A DNA stretch of 64,000 bases from Alphaproteobacteria bacterium (GCA_030431485.1 JAUIIR010000004.1:1-64000), one strand, 5' to 3'; positions 27,313-38,437 are shown, counted from the stretch's first letter. Numbers and translations: made by a program. The notes: generated by a model not told the origin, from the letters alone.

Positions 27313-27801
27313 ATGCTTGTTGCGGACAGAGTGATCGCCATCGCCATCATGGCGTTATCCGCTTATCTCATGTGGCATGCCACGGCTTTGCCGATCGGGT
27401 GGAACGGCATGACAGGTGGACCGGGAGGCGGGGCCTTTCCGTTCTGGCTGTCGTTGATCATGTTGCTGTCGGCGGGAGGCGTTCTGGTTCGGAGCCTCGG
27501 ACAGGAAAAGTCGTCCCAGCATTTCTTTGACGGTCAGATGCTGCGCAGCGTGATCGCGGTCGTAATCGCGCTTTTCGTGACGATCGCGCTTATTCCTTTG
27601 GTGGGCGCCTATGTGGCGCTGCCGCTGTTCCTTTTCTGGTACCTCAAGATCTACGGCGGACATGGCTGGGTGCTGACCGGCATCCTGACGCTTGGCGCGC
27701 CAGTGTTCGTATTCTTCTTCTTTGAAGCGACATTGAAAATCCTTTTGCCAAAAGGCGTGACAGAGCCGCTGTTCTTCCCGCTTTACGCAATGTTCTTCTG
27801 A
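27313..27801 (+). CDS. tctB: Tripartite tricarboxylate transporter TctB family protein
   Basis: 162 aa, four hydrophobic segments; between tctC and tctA. Confidence 0.88.
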   Translation: MLVADRVIAIAIMALSAYLMWHATALPIGWNGMTGGPGGGAFPFWLSLIMLLSAGGVLVRSLGQEKSSQHFFDGQMLRSVIAVVIALFVTIALIPLVGAYVALPLFLFWYLKIYGGHGWVLTGILTLGAPVFVFFFFEATLKILLPKGVTEPLFFPLYAMFF

Positions 27802-27814
27802 TCTGGGCTGAGAC

Positions 27815-29332
27815 ATGGATACGCTTGCACTTCTCGCGGACGGTTTTGCGACCTCGCTTTCTCCGCTCAATATCATGATTGTTCTTCTTGGCGTGACGGC
27901 CGGGCTGTTTATCGGCGCGATGCCGGGGCTGGGTTCGGTGAACGGTGTGGCCATCGTTCTTCCGCTGACCTTTATCGTGCCGCCCAGCTCGGCCATTATT
28001 CTGCTCTGTGCCATTTACTACGGGGCGATGTATGGAGGGGCGATTTCGTCGATCCTGCTTGGCATCCCCGGAGCGTCAACAGCGGTGGCGACCACGTTTG
28101 ATGGCAGGCCCTTGGCGCAACAAGGCAAGGCAGGGCTGGCGCTGATCGCTGCTGCGGTGGCCTCTTTCATCGGTGGGACAATCTCGGTTGTTCTGTTCAC
28201 GCTGTTTGCCGTGCCGTTGGCTGATCTGGCTCTGGCCTTTGGTCCGGCCGAGGAATTTGCGTTGGTGCTGATGGCCTTTACCACCTTTGTTGGGCTTGGT
28301 GGTGACGACAAGCTGAAGACCATCATCATGATCTGCCTTGGCCTTGTGCTGAGCACCGTGGGGCTTGACCTCATTTCGGGACAGCCGCGCCTGATCTTTG
28401 GCGACATGCCGGGGTTCTACTCGGGCATCAGCTTCCTTGTGCTGGCCATCGGGGTCTACGGGATCGGTGAAATCCTCTACACCATTGAGTCATCGCGCAC
28501 CGCGCCACAGGTGACACCCGCGCGGATCACTCTGCGGGATCTCGGGGATGGCATTCGGACCATGAACCGGATGTGGCGGACGATGAGCCTAGGATCGTTC
28601 CTTGGCTTCTTCGTGGGTATGCTGCCCGCTGCTGGCGCGACACCGGCGGCTTTGATGGCCTATGGCATTGCGCGCTCGACGTCGAAAACTCCTTCCAGCT
28701 TTGGTAAGGGCAATCTCGAAGGCGTTGCCGCGCCGGAAACCGCGAACAACGCCGCCTCGACCGGGTCGCTTTTGCCGATGTTGACATTGGGTATTCCCGG
28801 CTCACCGACAACGGCACTTCTGCTTGGTGGTATGGTGATGTGGGGGCTGATGCCGGGGCCGATGCTGTTCATCGAACAGCCGGAATTCGTCTGGGGTCTG
28901 ATCTCGTCTCTCTACACGGCAAACTTTGCTGCTGTTGCGATCAATATCGCGCTGATCCCGCTCTTCGTCTGGGCGTTGCGGATGCCGTTTACCGTGCTAT
29001 GCGCGCTGGTGATGGTTCTTTGCATTGTGGGTGGCTTCGCGCCGAGCCAGAAAATGCACGACGTCTGGCTGATCGCAGGATTCGGGGTCGCGGGCTATCT
29101 GCTGCGCAAGGCAGACTATCCGCTGGCACCGCTGGTTCTGGCGCTTGTGCTGGGTCCGTTGATGGAAAAAAGCTTCCGTCAGACGCTGATTGCGGAGCAG
29201 GGCAACATCCTTGCCTTTGTCGAAAGACCGCTTTCGGGGACATTTATTGCACTGGCAGCGCTTTTCTTTGTGCTCCCGCTTGTTAAGTATCTGCGCAAGG
29301 GTGGCGCTCGGAGTATCGCTCCGGCGGAATAA
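27815..29332 (+). CDS. tctA: Tripartite tricarboxylate transporter permease
   Basis: 505 aa; GVTAGLFIGAMPGLGSVNGVAIVLPLTF...YYGAMYGGAISSILLGIPGASTAVATTFDG, TctA signature. Confidence 0.95.
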   Translation: MDTLALLADGFATSLSPLNIMIVLLGVTAGLFIGAMPGLGSVNGVAIVLPLTFIVPPSSAIILLCAIYYGAMYGGAISSILLGIPGASTAVATTFDGRPLAQQGKAGLALIAAAVASFIGGTISVVLFTLFAVPLADLALAFGPAEEFALVLMAFTTFVGLGGDDKLKTIIMICLGLVLSTVGLDLISGQPRLIFGDMPGFYSGISFLVLAIGVYGIGEILYTIESSRTAPQVTPARITLRDLGDGIRTMNRMWRTMSLGSFLGFFVGMLPAAGATPAALMAYGIARSTSKTPSSFGKGNLEGVAAPETANNAASTGSLLPMLTLGIPGSPTTALLLGGMVMWGLMPGPMLFIEQPEFVWGLISSLYTANFAAVAINIALIPLFVWALRMPFTVLCALVMVLCIVGGFAPSQKMHDVWLIAGFGVAGYLLRKADYPLAPLVLALVLGPLMEKSFRQTLIAEQGNILAFVERPLSGTFIALAALFFVLPLVKYLRKGGARSIAPAE

Positions 29333-29366
29333 ACTGAACAAAACTGACTGAAGAGGGGACAGGGCT

Positions 29367-30896
29367 ATGGCTACCAACGTCAAGGCACTGCTGGAGGGAC
29401 ACGCGTCTGATGCAAAAGCATTGGGGGCACCGGGACGGGACTGGCTCAGCTATGGCGGGCTGCGGGACCTGTCGGCACAGGTAAGCGCAAGCTTGCGCGG
29501 CTTCGGGATTGGGCCAAGCGACCGGGTGGCGATTGTGCTGCCGAACGGGCCGGAAATGGCGTCCGCCTTTGTGACCATCGCGCAGGCGGCGACAACCGCT
29601 CCGCTGAACCCGGCTTACCGCGAAGACGAATACAAGTTCTATCTAGAGGACCTGGGCGCGAAAGCGATTGTTCTTGCCGATAGCTATGATGGCCCGGCTT
29701 TGGCCGCGGCGCAGTCCCTGGGATTGATGGTGCTGCGCACGGTTGTGGCAGATGGCGCCGCGGCTGGCTCGTTCACCCTGTCCGCCGATGGTGCGACGGG
29801 CGCTGCGCTGCCTGCCAGCGATCCGAGCGATGACGATGTGGCGCTGATCCTACACACATCGGGCACTACGTCACGTCCTAAGATTGTGCCGCTTTTGCAG
29901 TCGAACGTCGCGGCCTCGGCGCACAACATTGCAGCGTCGCTGAAGCTGACGTCGGATGACCGCTGTCTGAATGTGATGCCTTTGTTTCACATCCACGGGC
30001 TTTTGGCCGCAGTCTCGGCATCGCTTTCGGTGGGGGCGTCGATCTGGTGCGCGCCGGGCTTTGACGCGCTGCGGTTCTTTGGCTGGATGCGTGATGCGAC
30101 GCCGACTTGGTACACCGCTGTGCCAACCATGCATCAGGCGATCCTGACCCGAGCGGGCCGCAATGCGGATGTGATCGCGGAAGTGCCGTTGCGTTTCCTG
30201 CGCTCGTCCTCGGCGTCATTGCCCGCACAGGTGATGGAGCAGTTGCGCGAGACCTTCAATGCGCCGGTGATCGAGGCTTACGGTATGACCGAAGCGGCGC
30301 ACCAGATGTGCTGCAACCCGTTCGACAGGCAGAAACCCGGTGCGGTGGGTGTGGCCGCTGGCCCCGAAGTGCGCGTGGCGCATGAGACCGAGAACCGGCT
30401 GATCGACGGGACGGGTGAGGTGGTGATTTCCGGCCCGAATGTGACGCCGGGCTATGAGAGCAACCCAGATGCAAACGCCAAGAACTTCTTTGAAGCCGAT
30501 GGCAAGCGCTGGTTCCGCACCGGCGATCAGGGGGCGTTCGATGCGGACGGGTTCCTGCATCTTACCGGGCGATTGAAGGAAATCATCAATCGCGGCGGCG
30601 AGAAGGTCTCGCCGCTTGAGGTGGATGGCGTGCTGCTGGATCACCCGGCGATCGCACAGGTTGTGACCTTTGCGCTGCCGCATCCCAAGTTGGGTGAGGA
30701 AGTGGCGGCGGCCGTTGTGCTGAAGGACGGCACCGAGGCAACCGACCGAGAAATCCGCGATTTTGCGGCGAGCCGCATGGCGGATTTCAAAGTGCCACGC
30801 AAGGTGATCATTCTGGACGAGATCCCGAAAGGGGCCACGGGCAAGATGCAGCGGATCGGTTTGGCGGAAAAGCTGGGGCTGGTTGAGCCTGCGTGA
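29367..30896 (+). CDS. AMP-dependent acyl-CoA ligase
   Basis: 509 aa; LILHTSGTTSRPKIVPLLQSN, YGMTEAAHQMCCNPF, GWFRTGDQG-type motif (RWFRTGDQGAFDADGFLHLTGRLKEIINRGGEKVSPLEVD), PKGATGKMQR. Confidence 0.92.
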   Translation: MATNVKALLEGHASDAKALGAPGRDWLSYGGLRDLSAQVSASLRGFGIGPSDRVAIVLPNGPEMASAFVTIAQAATTAPLNPAYREDEYKFYLEDLGAKAIVLADSYDGPALAAAQSLGLMVLRTVVADGAAAGSFTLSADGATGAALPASDPSDDDVALILHTSGTTSRPKIVPLLQSNVAASAHNIAASLKLTSDDRCLNVMPLFHIHGLLAAVSASLSVGASIWCAPGFDALRFFGWMRDATPTWYTAVPTMHQAILTRAGRNADVIAEVPLRFLRSSSASLPAQVMEQLRETFNAPVIEAYGMTEAAHQMCCNPFDRQKPGAVGVAAGPEVRVAHETENRLIDGTGEVVISGPNVTPGYESNPDANAKNFFEADGKRWFRTGDQGAFDADGFLHLTGRLKEIINRGGEKVSPLEVDGVLLDHPAIAQVVTFALPHPKLGEEVAAAVVLKDGTEATDREIRDFAASRMADFKVPRKVIILDEIPKGATGKMQRIGLAEKLGLVEPA

Positions 30897-30902
30897 GTGT
30901 GT

Positions 30903-30935
30903 GCCGGGCGAGAGCCCGGCCCACGCTTTTGATCG
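30903..30935 (+). terminator. Putative terminator downstream of acyl-CoA ligase
   Basis: gccgggc-gaga-gcccggc followed by ccacgctttt. Confidence 0.5.
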
Positions 30936-31041
30936 GCGGTCGTGTCGGATGGAACGTGAGGGAGCCTCCGGCGGGAGTTTATTTGGCAAGATGAAGGAGG
31001 AGCGGTTCGCAACGTATCGGCGGATCGCTTTGGGATGAGCG

Positions 31042-32022
31042 ATGAAGATTTGCGTATTCGGAGCGGGCGCCATCGGCGGCTATATGGGTGTGAAGCTGGC
31101 GCAGGCCGGCGCGGATGTGAGCCTAGTGGCGCGCGGGCCGCATCTGGCGGCGATGCAGGCCAATGGTCTCAAGCTGATCGAAGAAGGTGGGGAAAAGACC
31201 GTCGTGTCTGTCACTGCGTCGGACAATCCGGCGGATCTTGGGGTTCAGGACTACATCATCGTGACCTTGAAGGCGCATTCGGTGCCGCCGATTGTCGACA
31301 AAATGCAGCCGCTGATTGGGCCAAACACCACCATTGTGTCGGGCGTGAACGGCGTGCCGTGGTGGTATTTCCACAAGATCGGGGGCGAACACGAAGGTAC
31401 GCGATTGGAGTCGGTCGATCCGGGCAATGCGCAATGGGACGGGTTTGGCCCGGACCGGGTGCTGGGCTGCGTTGTCTATCCGGCGGCGGAGGTGATCGAG
31501 CCGGGTGTGGTCAAGCATATCGAGGGCAACCGCTTTTCTTTGGGTGAGCCGGACGGTTCGAAGTCGGAGCGGGCTGTGGCGCTGTCGCAGGCGCTGTCTT
31601 CGGCGGGGCTCAAGGCGCCGGTGAGGCCGCGTCTGCGGGACGAGATCTGGGTGAAGCTTTGGGGCAACCTGTCGTTCAACCCGATCTCGGCTTTGACCCA
31701 TGCGACGCTGGATGTGCTTTGTACCGATCCGGGCACGCGGGCGGTGGCCAAGGGCATGATGCTTGAGGCGCAGGAGATTGCGGAAAAACTTGGGGTGAAG
31801 TTCCCGATTGATGTGGAGAGGCGCATTGATGGCGGTGCGGCTGTTGGCGCACACCGGACGTCGATGCTGCAGGATCTGGATCAGGGCCGTCCGATGGAGA
31901 TCGACGCGCTGGTCGGATCTGTGCAGGAGCTGGGACGCGTGGTGAATGTGCCAACACCGACAATCGACACGGTGCTGGCGCTGGTGCAGCTTCGGGCGCG
32001 GACCGCCGGGCTTTATTCGTAA
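31042..32022 (+). CDS. 2-dehydropantoate 2-reductase family protein
   Basis: 326 aa; [46 protein letters not shown]...[34 protein letters not shown]. Confidence 0.88.
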   Translation: MKICVFGAGAIGGYMGVKLAQAGADVSLVARGPHLAAMQANGLKLIEEGGEKTVVSVTASDNPADLGVQDYIIVTLKAHSVPPIVDKMQPLIGPNTTIVSGVNGVPWWYFHKIGGEHEGTRLESVDPGNAQWDGFGPDRVLGCVVYPAAEVIEPGVVKHIEGNRFSLGEPDGSKSERAVALSQALSSAGLKAPVRPRLRDEIWVKLWGNLSFNPISALTHATLDVLCTDPGTRAVAKGMMLEAQEIAEKLGVKFPIDVERRIDGGAAVGAHRTSMLQDLDQGRPMEIDALVGSVQELGRVVNVPTPTIDTVLALVQLRARTAGLYS

Positions 32023-32354
32023 GCGGCGGTCACGATCACTTCGACTTTAAGCTCGGGGCGGGCCAGCTTGGCCTCCCCGCAGGCGCGGGCGGGGGCGTGG
32101 CCTTCGGGCACCCAGGCGTCCCAGACCGCGTTCATTTCGGCGAAATCGGCCATGTCGGCGATCCAGATGATGGCTTGCAGAATCTGTTCGCGGGAGGACC
32201 CGGCCTGTTTCAGCAGGGCATCGACGCGGGCGAGGCAGTCCTGCGTCTGCTCGGTCACGCTCTCGCCTGAGCCCACCTGACCACACAGATAAACCGTGCC
32301 GTTGTGTTTGACGATCTTGCTCATGCGCTGGCCGATTTCTCGCCGTTCGATCAT
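32013..32354 (-). CDS. RidA family protein
   Basis: [113 protein letters not shown]. Confidence 0.92.
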   Translation of the reverse strand: MIERREIGQRMSKIVKHNGTVYLCGQVGSGESVTEQTQDCLARVDALLKQAGSSREQILQAIIWIADMADFAEMNAVWDAWVPEGHAPARACGEAKLARPELKVEVIVTAAYE

Positions 32355-32444
32355 GGGGTATCTCCTCTTCAATGTTTGCGCTGACACTTGCTGTTGGCGC
32401 GCGGATTGTCCAGAACGCTTGGGACAGATGAGGAGAGAGATCAG

Positions 32445-34226
32445 ATGTCCGACACGCGCGCCAGAAAGCGATTCCGGTCACAGGAATGGTTCGACAATCC
32501 CAATAATCCGGGCATGACCGCGCTTTATCTTGAGCGCTATCAAAACCAGAGCTTTACCCAAGGCGAATTGCAGGCGGACAAACCGATCATCGGGATCGCC
32601 AATACCGGGTCTGATCTGGCGCCCTGCAACAAGATCCATGTGTTCCTGATGGATCGGATCAAGGCAGGGATTCGCGATGGCGGGGGCATTCCGATGGAGT
32701 TTCCGGTGCACCCGATTCAGGAGACCGGCAAGCGCCCGACGGCGGCGTTGGACCGGAACCTGGCCTATCTGAGTTTGGTCGAGGTGCTGCATGGCTATCC
32801 CATCGACGGGGTCGTGCTGACCACGGGCTGTGACAAGACCACGCCGGCGCAGTTGATGGGCGCGGCGACGATGGATATTCCGGCGATTGTGCTGAATGGC
32901 GGACCGATGCTGGATGGTTGGTACAAGGGCAAGCGCGCAGGCTCCGGCACGACCATCTGGGAAGGGCGGCGGCTGATGGCGCGGGGCGAGATCGGCTACG
33001 AGGAATTCATGGAGCTTGCCTGTGCGTCGTCGCCGTCATTGGGGCATTGCAACACGATGGGCACGGCTTCGACGATGAATGCGATGGCAGAGGCGCTGGG
33101 CATGTCCTTGCCGGGCAATTCGGCGATCCCGGCGCCGTTCCGTGAGCGGATGGCGATGGCCTATGAGACGGGCAAGCGCTGTGTGCAGATGGTGCTCGAA
33201 GATCTGAAGCCGTCGGACATCCTGACCCGCGAGGCGTTCGAGAATGCGATTGTGGTCAATGCGGCGATTGGTGGGTCGACCAATGCGCCGCCGCACTTGC
33301 AGGCGATTGCGCGTCATGCGGGGGTGGATCTGGACGTGACCGATTGGGAAAAGATCGGGTTTGATGTGCCGCTGATGGTGAACATGCAGCCGGCGGGCGA
33401 ATATCTGGGCGAGAGTTTTTATCGCGCGGGTGGGGTGCCGGCAGTGATGGGAGAGCTGCGCAAAGCCGGGCGGTTGCATGAGGGGGTGATGACCGCCTCA
33501 GGACAGCAGTTGGGCGATGTGCTGGCGTCTTGGGAGAGTTTGGACCGGGATGTCATCACCACCTACGACGCGCCGCTGCGTGACAAGGCGGGGTTTAAGG
33601 TGTTGTCGGGGAATCTATTTGACAGCGCCCTTATGAAGACCAGCGTGATTTCCGCCGATTTCCGCAAGCGTTTCCTGTCCAAACCCGGAGAGGAAGGAGT
33701 GTTCGAGGCGCGCGCCGTCGTGTTCGAAGGACCGGAGGATTACCACGACCGGATCAATGATCCGGACCTGGCGATTGATGAGGAGTGCATACTCTTTATC
33801 CGCAATGTGGGCTGCGTAGGCTATCCCGGATCGGCCGAGGTGGTGAACATGCAGCCACCCGATACGCTGGTGAAAGCGGGTGTCAATCACCTGCCGACCG
33901 TGGGCGACGGGCGGCAATCCGGGACATCGGAAAGCCCGTCGATCCTGAATGCCTCGCCTGAGGCTGTTGTCGGCGGTGGAATGGCCTATCTTCAGACCGG
34001 AGACCGGGTGCGTCTGGATCTGAATGCCTCAACCCTGAACGCGTTGGTCGATGATGCGGAATGGGAGGCGCGCAAAGCGGCGTGGGAGGCACCGGAGATC
34101 GTCAACCAGACGCCATGGCAGGAGATTTATCGCCGGCATGTCGGGCAATTGGCAGATGGCGGCTGTCTGGAACTGGCGACGGCGTATCAGCGGATCGCCA
34201 AGGATCTGCCCCGCGACAACCACTGA
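32445..34226 (+). CDS. IlvD/Edd family dehydratase (pentonate/aldonate dehydratase-like)
   Basis: [42 protein letters not shown]; Fe-S Cys motifs [43 protein letters not shown]. Confidence 0.92.
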   Translation: MSDTRARKRFRSQEWFDNPNNPGMTALYLERYQNQSFTQGELQADKPIIGIANTGSDLAPCNKIHVFLMDRIKAGIRDGGGIPMEFPVHPIQETGKRPTAALDRNLAYLSLVEVLHGYPIDGVVLTTGCDKTTPAQLMGAATMDIPAIVLNGGPMLDGWYKGKRAGSGTTIWEGRRLMARGEIGYEEFMELACASSPSLGHCNTMGTASTMNAMAEALGMSLPGNSAIPAPFRERMAMAYETGKRCVQMVLEDLKPSDILTREAFENAIVVNAAIGGSTNAPPHLQAIARHAGVDLDVTDWEKIGFDVPLMVNMQPAGEYLGESFYRAGGVPAVMGELRKAGRLHEGVMTASGQQLGDVLASWESLDRDVITTYDAPLRDKAGFKVLSGNLFDSALMKTSVISADFRKRFLSKPGEEGVFEARAVVFEGPEDYHDRINDPDLAIDEECILFIRNVGCVGYPGSAEVVNMQPPDTLVKAGVNHLPTVGDGRQSGTSESPSILNASPEAVVGGGMAYLQTGDRVRLDLNASTLNALVDDAEWEARKAAWEAPEIVNQTPWQEIYRRHVGQLADGGCLELATAYQRIAKDLPRDNH

Positions 34227-34305
34227 CCGGGTGGGGTCGCTGCCCCTGTCCGCCTGCGGGGGAGTCCGCCGGAGCTTATGAGAAACATGAAGTCAGGGAG
34301 GCTGC

Positions 34306-35037
34306 ATGGAACAGACGATCATCATCACGGGCGCGGGCAGTGGTATCGGCCGCGCCTGTGCCGAGGCGTTTCTTGAGGCGGGCTGGAATGTCGGCCTGAT
34401 CGGGCGGCGTGTGGAACTGCTGACGGAAATCGCGGCAGGATCAGAGGCGGCACTGGCGCTGCCCTGTGACGTAACGGACGAGACGGCGGTGGACGATGCG
34501 TTTTCCATCGCGATGGAGCGCTGGGGTCGGCTTGACGCGCTGTTCAACAATGCCGGCACCGGCGTGTTCGGAGCCACCATTGACGAAATTCCGCTTGAAG
34601 ACTGGAAGCGCTGCATCGACGTGAACCTGACGGGCAGTTTTCTTTGTGCCCGGGCAGCTTTTGCGCGGATGCGGATGCAGGACCCGCAAGGCGGGCGGAT
34701 CATCAATAACGGGTCGATCTCGGCGCATGTGCCTCGATGGGGTTCCGTGCCATACACGGCGTCGAAACATGCGATCACCGGGCTGACCCGGACGCTGTCT
34801 TTGGATGGGCGGCCGTTCAACATTGCCTGTGGGCAGATCGACATCGGCAATGCAGAGACTGAGATCGTGCACGGGTTGCGTGCGCAGGCCATCGAGGCAG
34901 GCACGCCGGTGGAACCGGTAATGGACGTGTCGCATGTGGCGTCTTCGGTGTTGCATATGGCCAGCTTGCCGCTTGATGCCAATGTGCAGTTTATGACGGT
35001 AATGGCGACCACCATGCCCTATATCGGACGGGGCTAG
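34306..35037 (+). CDS. SDR family oxidoreductase
   Basis: [67 protein letters not shown]. Confidence 0.92.
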   Translation: MEQTIIITGAGSGIGRACAEAFLEAGWNVGLIGRRVELLTEIAAGSEAALALPCDVTDETAVDDAFSIAMERWGRLDALFNNAGTGVFGATIDEIPLEDWKRCIDVNLTGSFLCARAAFARMRMQDPQGGRIINNGSISAHVPRWGSVPYTASKHAITGLTRTLSLDGRPFNIACGQIDIGNAETEIVHGLRAQAIEAGTPVEPVMDVSHVASSVLHMASLPLDANVQFMTVMATTMPYIGRG

Positions 35038-35101
35038 ATTTCCCTTGGAATCGGCGCGCGCTTTGTGCGTTTATGCCGAAAGACAAAAGGGAGGAATTAC
35101 C

Positions 35102-36136
35102 ATGATCAAGCGCGCCTTTCTCAAGCTCGCTGGAACCACGGCACTGGCTTTGACGCTGGGCACAGGGGCGTTTGCGCAGGAGGTGACGCTGCGGATGCAT
35201 CAGTTCCTGCCTGCGCAGGCGAATGTGCCGAAGAATGTGCTCGTGCCTTGGGCCGAGCGGGTGATGGAGGCTTCGGGCGGCCGGATCGAAATCCAGCATT
35301 TCCCGTCCATGCAACTGGGCGGCACGCCGCCACAACTGATTGACCAGGCGATAGACGGTGTGGCCGACATCATCTGGACCGTGGCTGGCTATACGCCGGG
35401 CCGCTTCCCGCGTGCCGAGGTGTTCGAACTGCCCTTCACCATGACGGATGCGGGCGACATGTCCGCAGCTTATTGGGACCTGGCCGAAGAGCAGATGATG
35501 GATCAGGACTTTGCCGATTTCAAAGTGCTGGGCGTTTGGGTGCATGGACCTGGTGTGATCCATTCCTCGGATCCTGTTGAAGCGCCTGGAGATCTCAATG
35601 GGGTCAAGCTGCGTGCCCCGACGCGTGTGACAAACAAGTTGTTCACCAATCTTGGCGCAACCACCGTGGGTATGCCGGTTCCGGCAATCCCGGAGGCGCT
35701 GTCCAAAGGTGTGGTGGATGCGACCGTGATCCCGTGGGAAGTGACGGGCGCCTTGAAGGTGGCGGAACTGGTCGAGAACCACACCGAGTTCGAGGGACCC
35801 GCGATCTATACGACCACCTTCATATTCGCGATGAACAAGGCAAAATACGAAAGCCTTCCGGATGATCTTAAGGCGGCAATAGATTCCCAGTCAGGGGCCG
35901 AATTCAGCCGTATGGCGGGGGCACAGATGCAGGCCGATGACACGCCGTCGCGGGAGGCCGCGCTTGATATGGGCAACAACCTGATCACGATTTCCGAAGC
36001 AGATGCCGGTCCGTGGCGCGAAGCTGCCGCTTCCACGACAGCCGAGTGGATTGCCGAGATGGATGAAAAGGGCATCGACGGAAATGCTCTGATCGCGCGG
36101 GCGAAAGAGCTTTTGGACAAGCACAACACGCAGTAA
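35102..36136 (+). CDS. dctP: TRAP transporter substrate-binding protein DctP
   Basis: MIKRAFLKLAGTTALALTLGTGAFAQEVTLRMHQFLPAQANVPKNVLVPWAERVMEASGGRIEIQHFPSMQLGGTPPQLIDQAIDGVADI. Confidence 0.92.
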   Translation: MIKRAFLKLAGTTALALTLGTGAFAQEVTLRMHQFLPAQANVPKNVLVPWAERVMEASGGRIEIQHFPSMQLGGTPPQLIDQAIDGVADIIWTVAGYTPGRFPRAEVFELPFTMTDAGDMSAAYWDLAEEQMMDQDFADFKVLGVWVHGPGVIHSSDPVEAPGDLNGVKLRAPTRVTNKLFTNLGATTVGMPVPAIPEALSKGVVDATVIPWEVTGALKVAELVENHTEFEGPAIYTTTFIFAMNKAKYESLPDDLKAAIDSQSGAEFSRMAGAQMQADDTPSREAALDMGNNLITISEADAGPWREAAASTTAEWIAEMDEKGIDGNALIARAKELLDKHNTQ

Positions 36137-36199
36137 AGCGTGCGGCGTCGTCCGGCCAACGGGTCGGGCGGCGCGCAAGAGGGCGAGGGGCAGTGCGGC

Positions 36200-36784
36200 A
36201 TGAAGACGGCGATTGAGCGCCTCGCGCGGGGTATGGCGATCCTTGGCGGTGTGGTGATGGTGGCGCTTGTGCTGCTGACCTGCGTGTCGGTTCTGGGGCG
36301 CGGCCTCAATTCAATGGGCCATAGCGATTGGCTTGTTGCGCTTTCTGAAGGCTTCGCCGATGGGCTGATCGCCAGCGGTGTCGGTCCGGTGACGGGCGAC
36401 TTTGAAGTGGTCGAAGCGGGAATTGCGTTTTCCATCTTTGCGTTCCTTCCGATCTGCCAGCTCTATGCTGGTCATGCGACGGTGGATGTGTTCACATCAC
36501 GGTTGTCTGACAGGGCCAATGCTTGGGTTATCGCGTTCTGGGACGTGGTTCTGACGCTGGTGATCTTGTTGATCACCTGGCGTTTGTTTGCGGGTCTTCT
36601 GGATAAGCTTGGCAATGGTGAGACGTCGTTCCTGCTGCAATTCCCGGTCTGGTGGTCTTATGCGGCGAGTTTTGTCGCCGCGTTGGTGGCTTCGGTGACG
36701 GCGCTTTATTGTTCGGTCGGGCGGGTGACCTATGCCGCGACCGGACGGTCGATCCTTCCAACCTCGGGGGCCGACGCGGCATGA
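36200..36784 (+). CDS. dctQ: TRAP transporter small permease DctQ
   Basis: MKTAIERLARGMAILGGVVMVALVLLTCVSVLGRGLNS..., four TM segments, followed directly by DctM. Confidence 0.88.
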   Translation: MKTAIERLARGMAILGGVVMVALVLLTCVSVLGRGLNSMGHSDWLVALSEGFADGLIASGVGPVTGDFEVVEAGIAFSIFAFLPICQLYAGHATVDVFTSRLSDRANAWVIAFWDVVLTLVILLITWRLFAGLLDKLGNGETSFLLQFPVWWSYAASFVAALVASVTALYCSVGRVTYAATGRSILPTSGADAA

Positions 36785-38277
36785 GCATGCTTGAACTGGG
36801 TATCTGGTCCTTTCCGGTCCTGCTGACGCTTATTTTTCTGCGGGCGCCGATTGGTCTGGCGATGATGCTTTGCGGCATTGGCGGGCTGTGGATGGCGCTG
36901 GGCAGCCCGGATGTGGTGCTGGCGCGGCTCAAGTCCGAGACATATTCAACATTTTCCAGCTATTCGCTGTCGATTATTCCGATTTTCTTGTTAATGGGCC
37001 AGTTTGCGACCCTGTCGGGCATGTCTTCGGCGCTTTTCAAGGCAGCCGAGTCGTGGCTGGGGCACCGCAAGGGCGGGGTGGCTATGGCTTCGGTCGGGGC
37101 GTGTGCAGGGTTTGGGGCGATCTGCGGATCATCGCTGGCGACCGCTGCCACGATGAGCCGGGTGGCACTGCCCGAGCTGCGGCGCAACGGGTATTCTGGC
37201 GGGTTCTCAACCGCGACGCTGGCGGCGGGGGGCACGCTTGGCATCCTGATCCCGCCCTCAGTGATCCTTGTGATTTATGCGATCCTGACCGAACAGAACA
37301 TCGCCAAGCTGTTTTTGGCGGCGTTCATTCCGGGTGTGCTGGCCGCCATCGGCTACATGATCACGATCTCGATCTATGTGCGCCGCTATCCCGAAGCGGC
37401 CGGGCATCGCGACCCGGTGCCTTATGGCGAACGAGTGCGGGCGTTGATTGACGTGTGGCCAGTGTTGCTGGTGTTCGGGCTTGTGGTCGGCGGCATTTAT
37501 CTGGGGTGGTTCACACCGACCGAGGGTGCGGCTGTGGGGGCGGCGGGCACCGGGCTGATCGCGCTTGTGTCGGGCAACCTGAGCTGGGACGTGTTCAAGC
37601 AGAGCATCATTCAGACGGCGGTGAGCACCGCGATGATCTTTTTCATCGTGTTGGGTGCCGCGTTTTACAATGGGTTTCTGGCGTTGACGCAGGTGCCGCA
37701 AGAACTGTCGAACTGGGTGGTCGAGATGGGTCTCAGCCCGTTCATGGTGCTGTCACTGATCCTGCTTTTCTACCTCGTCTTTGGTTGCCTGATGGACAGC
37801 CTGTCGATGATCCTGTTGACGATCCCGATCTTCTTCCCGGTGATTTCGGTTATGGATTTCGGCTTTGTCGATCTGGCGGTCATTCAGGCCGATGCGGCGC
37901 GTGAGGTGCTGGCGGCGGGCATTCCGGAGGGCATGACGCAGGAGATGCTGCAAGGCATCGAAAGCGCCATAGCCAGCGGTGTGGAACTGACGCGGGATCA
38001 GATGCGCGCGTTGGACATTCGTGTCACGCAAGGCATGGCAAACCGGATTGAGGCGGAATGGGTGGCGATCTGGTTCGGCATCCTTGTGTTGATCGTGGTC
38101 GAGGTGGGTCTGATCACTCCTCCTGTGGGGATGAACCTGTTCATCATCAATTCGATGGACCGAAACACGCCGATGATGGAGACCTACAAAGCAGTGATCT
38201 GGTTTGTCGCCTCTGACTTGTTGCGGGTCGTGCTTTTGGTGGTTTTCCCGGCAATTACACTGTTCTGGCTTTATTGA
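36781..38277 (+). CDS. dctM: TRAP transporter large permease DctM
   Basis: MSMLELGIWSFPVLLTLIFLRAPIGLAMMLCGIGGLWMALG...GACAGFGAICGSSLATAATMSRVALPELRRNGYSGGFSTATLAAGGTLGILIPPSVILVIYAI. Confidence 0.95.
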   Translation: MSMLELGIWSFPVLLTLIFLRAPIGLAMMLCGIGGLWMALGSPDVVLARLKSETYSTFSSYSLSIIPIFLLMGQFATLSGMSSALFKAAESWLGHRKGGVAMASVGACAGFGAICGSSLATAATMSRVALPELRRNGYSGGFSTATLAAGGTLGILIPPSVILVIYAILTEQNIAKLFLAAFIPGVLAAIGYMITISIYVRRYPEAAGHRDPVPYGERVRALIDVWPVLLVFGLVVGGIYLGWFTPTEGAAVGAAGTGLIALVSGNLSWDVFKQSIIQTAVSTAMIFFIVLGAAFYNGFLALTQVPQELSNWVVEMGLSPFMVLSLILLFYLVFGCLMDSLSMILLTIPIFFPVISVMDFGFVDLAVIQADAAREVLAAGIPEGMTQEMLQGIESAIASGVELTRDQMRALDIRVTQGMANRIEAEWVAIWFGILVLIVVEVGLITPPVGMNLFIINSMDRNTPMMETYKAVIWFVASDLLRVVLLVVFPAITLFWLY

Positions 38278-38336
38278 TCCCCTAGTATGAATGACCGCAA
38301 AGGGCTTTCTTATCGGTGATTGCGCTTGCCACTGGA

Positions 38337-38355
38337 AAACTGAACTAATCAGTTT
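38337..38355. promoter_or_regulatory. Palindromic candidate operator upstream of RND efflux genes
   Basis: aaactga-actaa-tcagttt, perfect 7-bp arms, about 80 nt upstream of the adaptor start. Confidence 0.5.
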
Positions 38356-38437
38356 AGATTGTGCCAGAATTTTGCGGGAACGTCATAAGACATAAGTCGT
38401 TGCTGTGTTACAATCGCGCCATTACCGGAGGCCTGCC

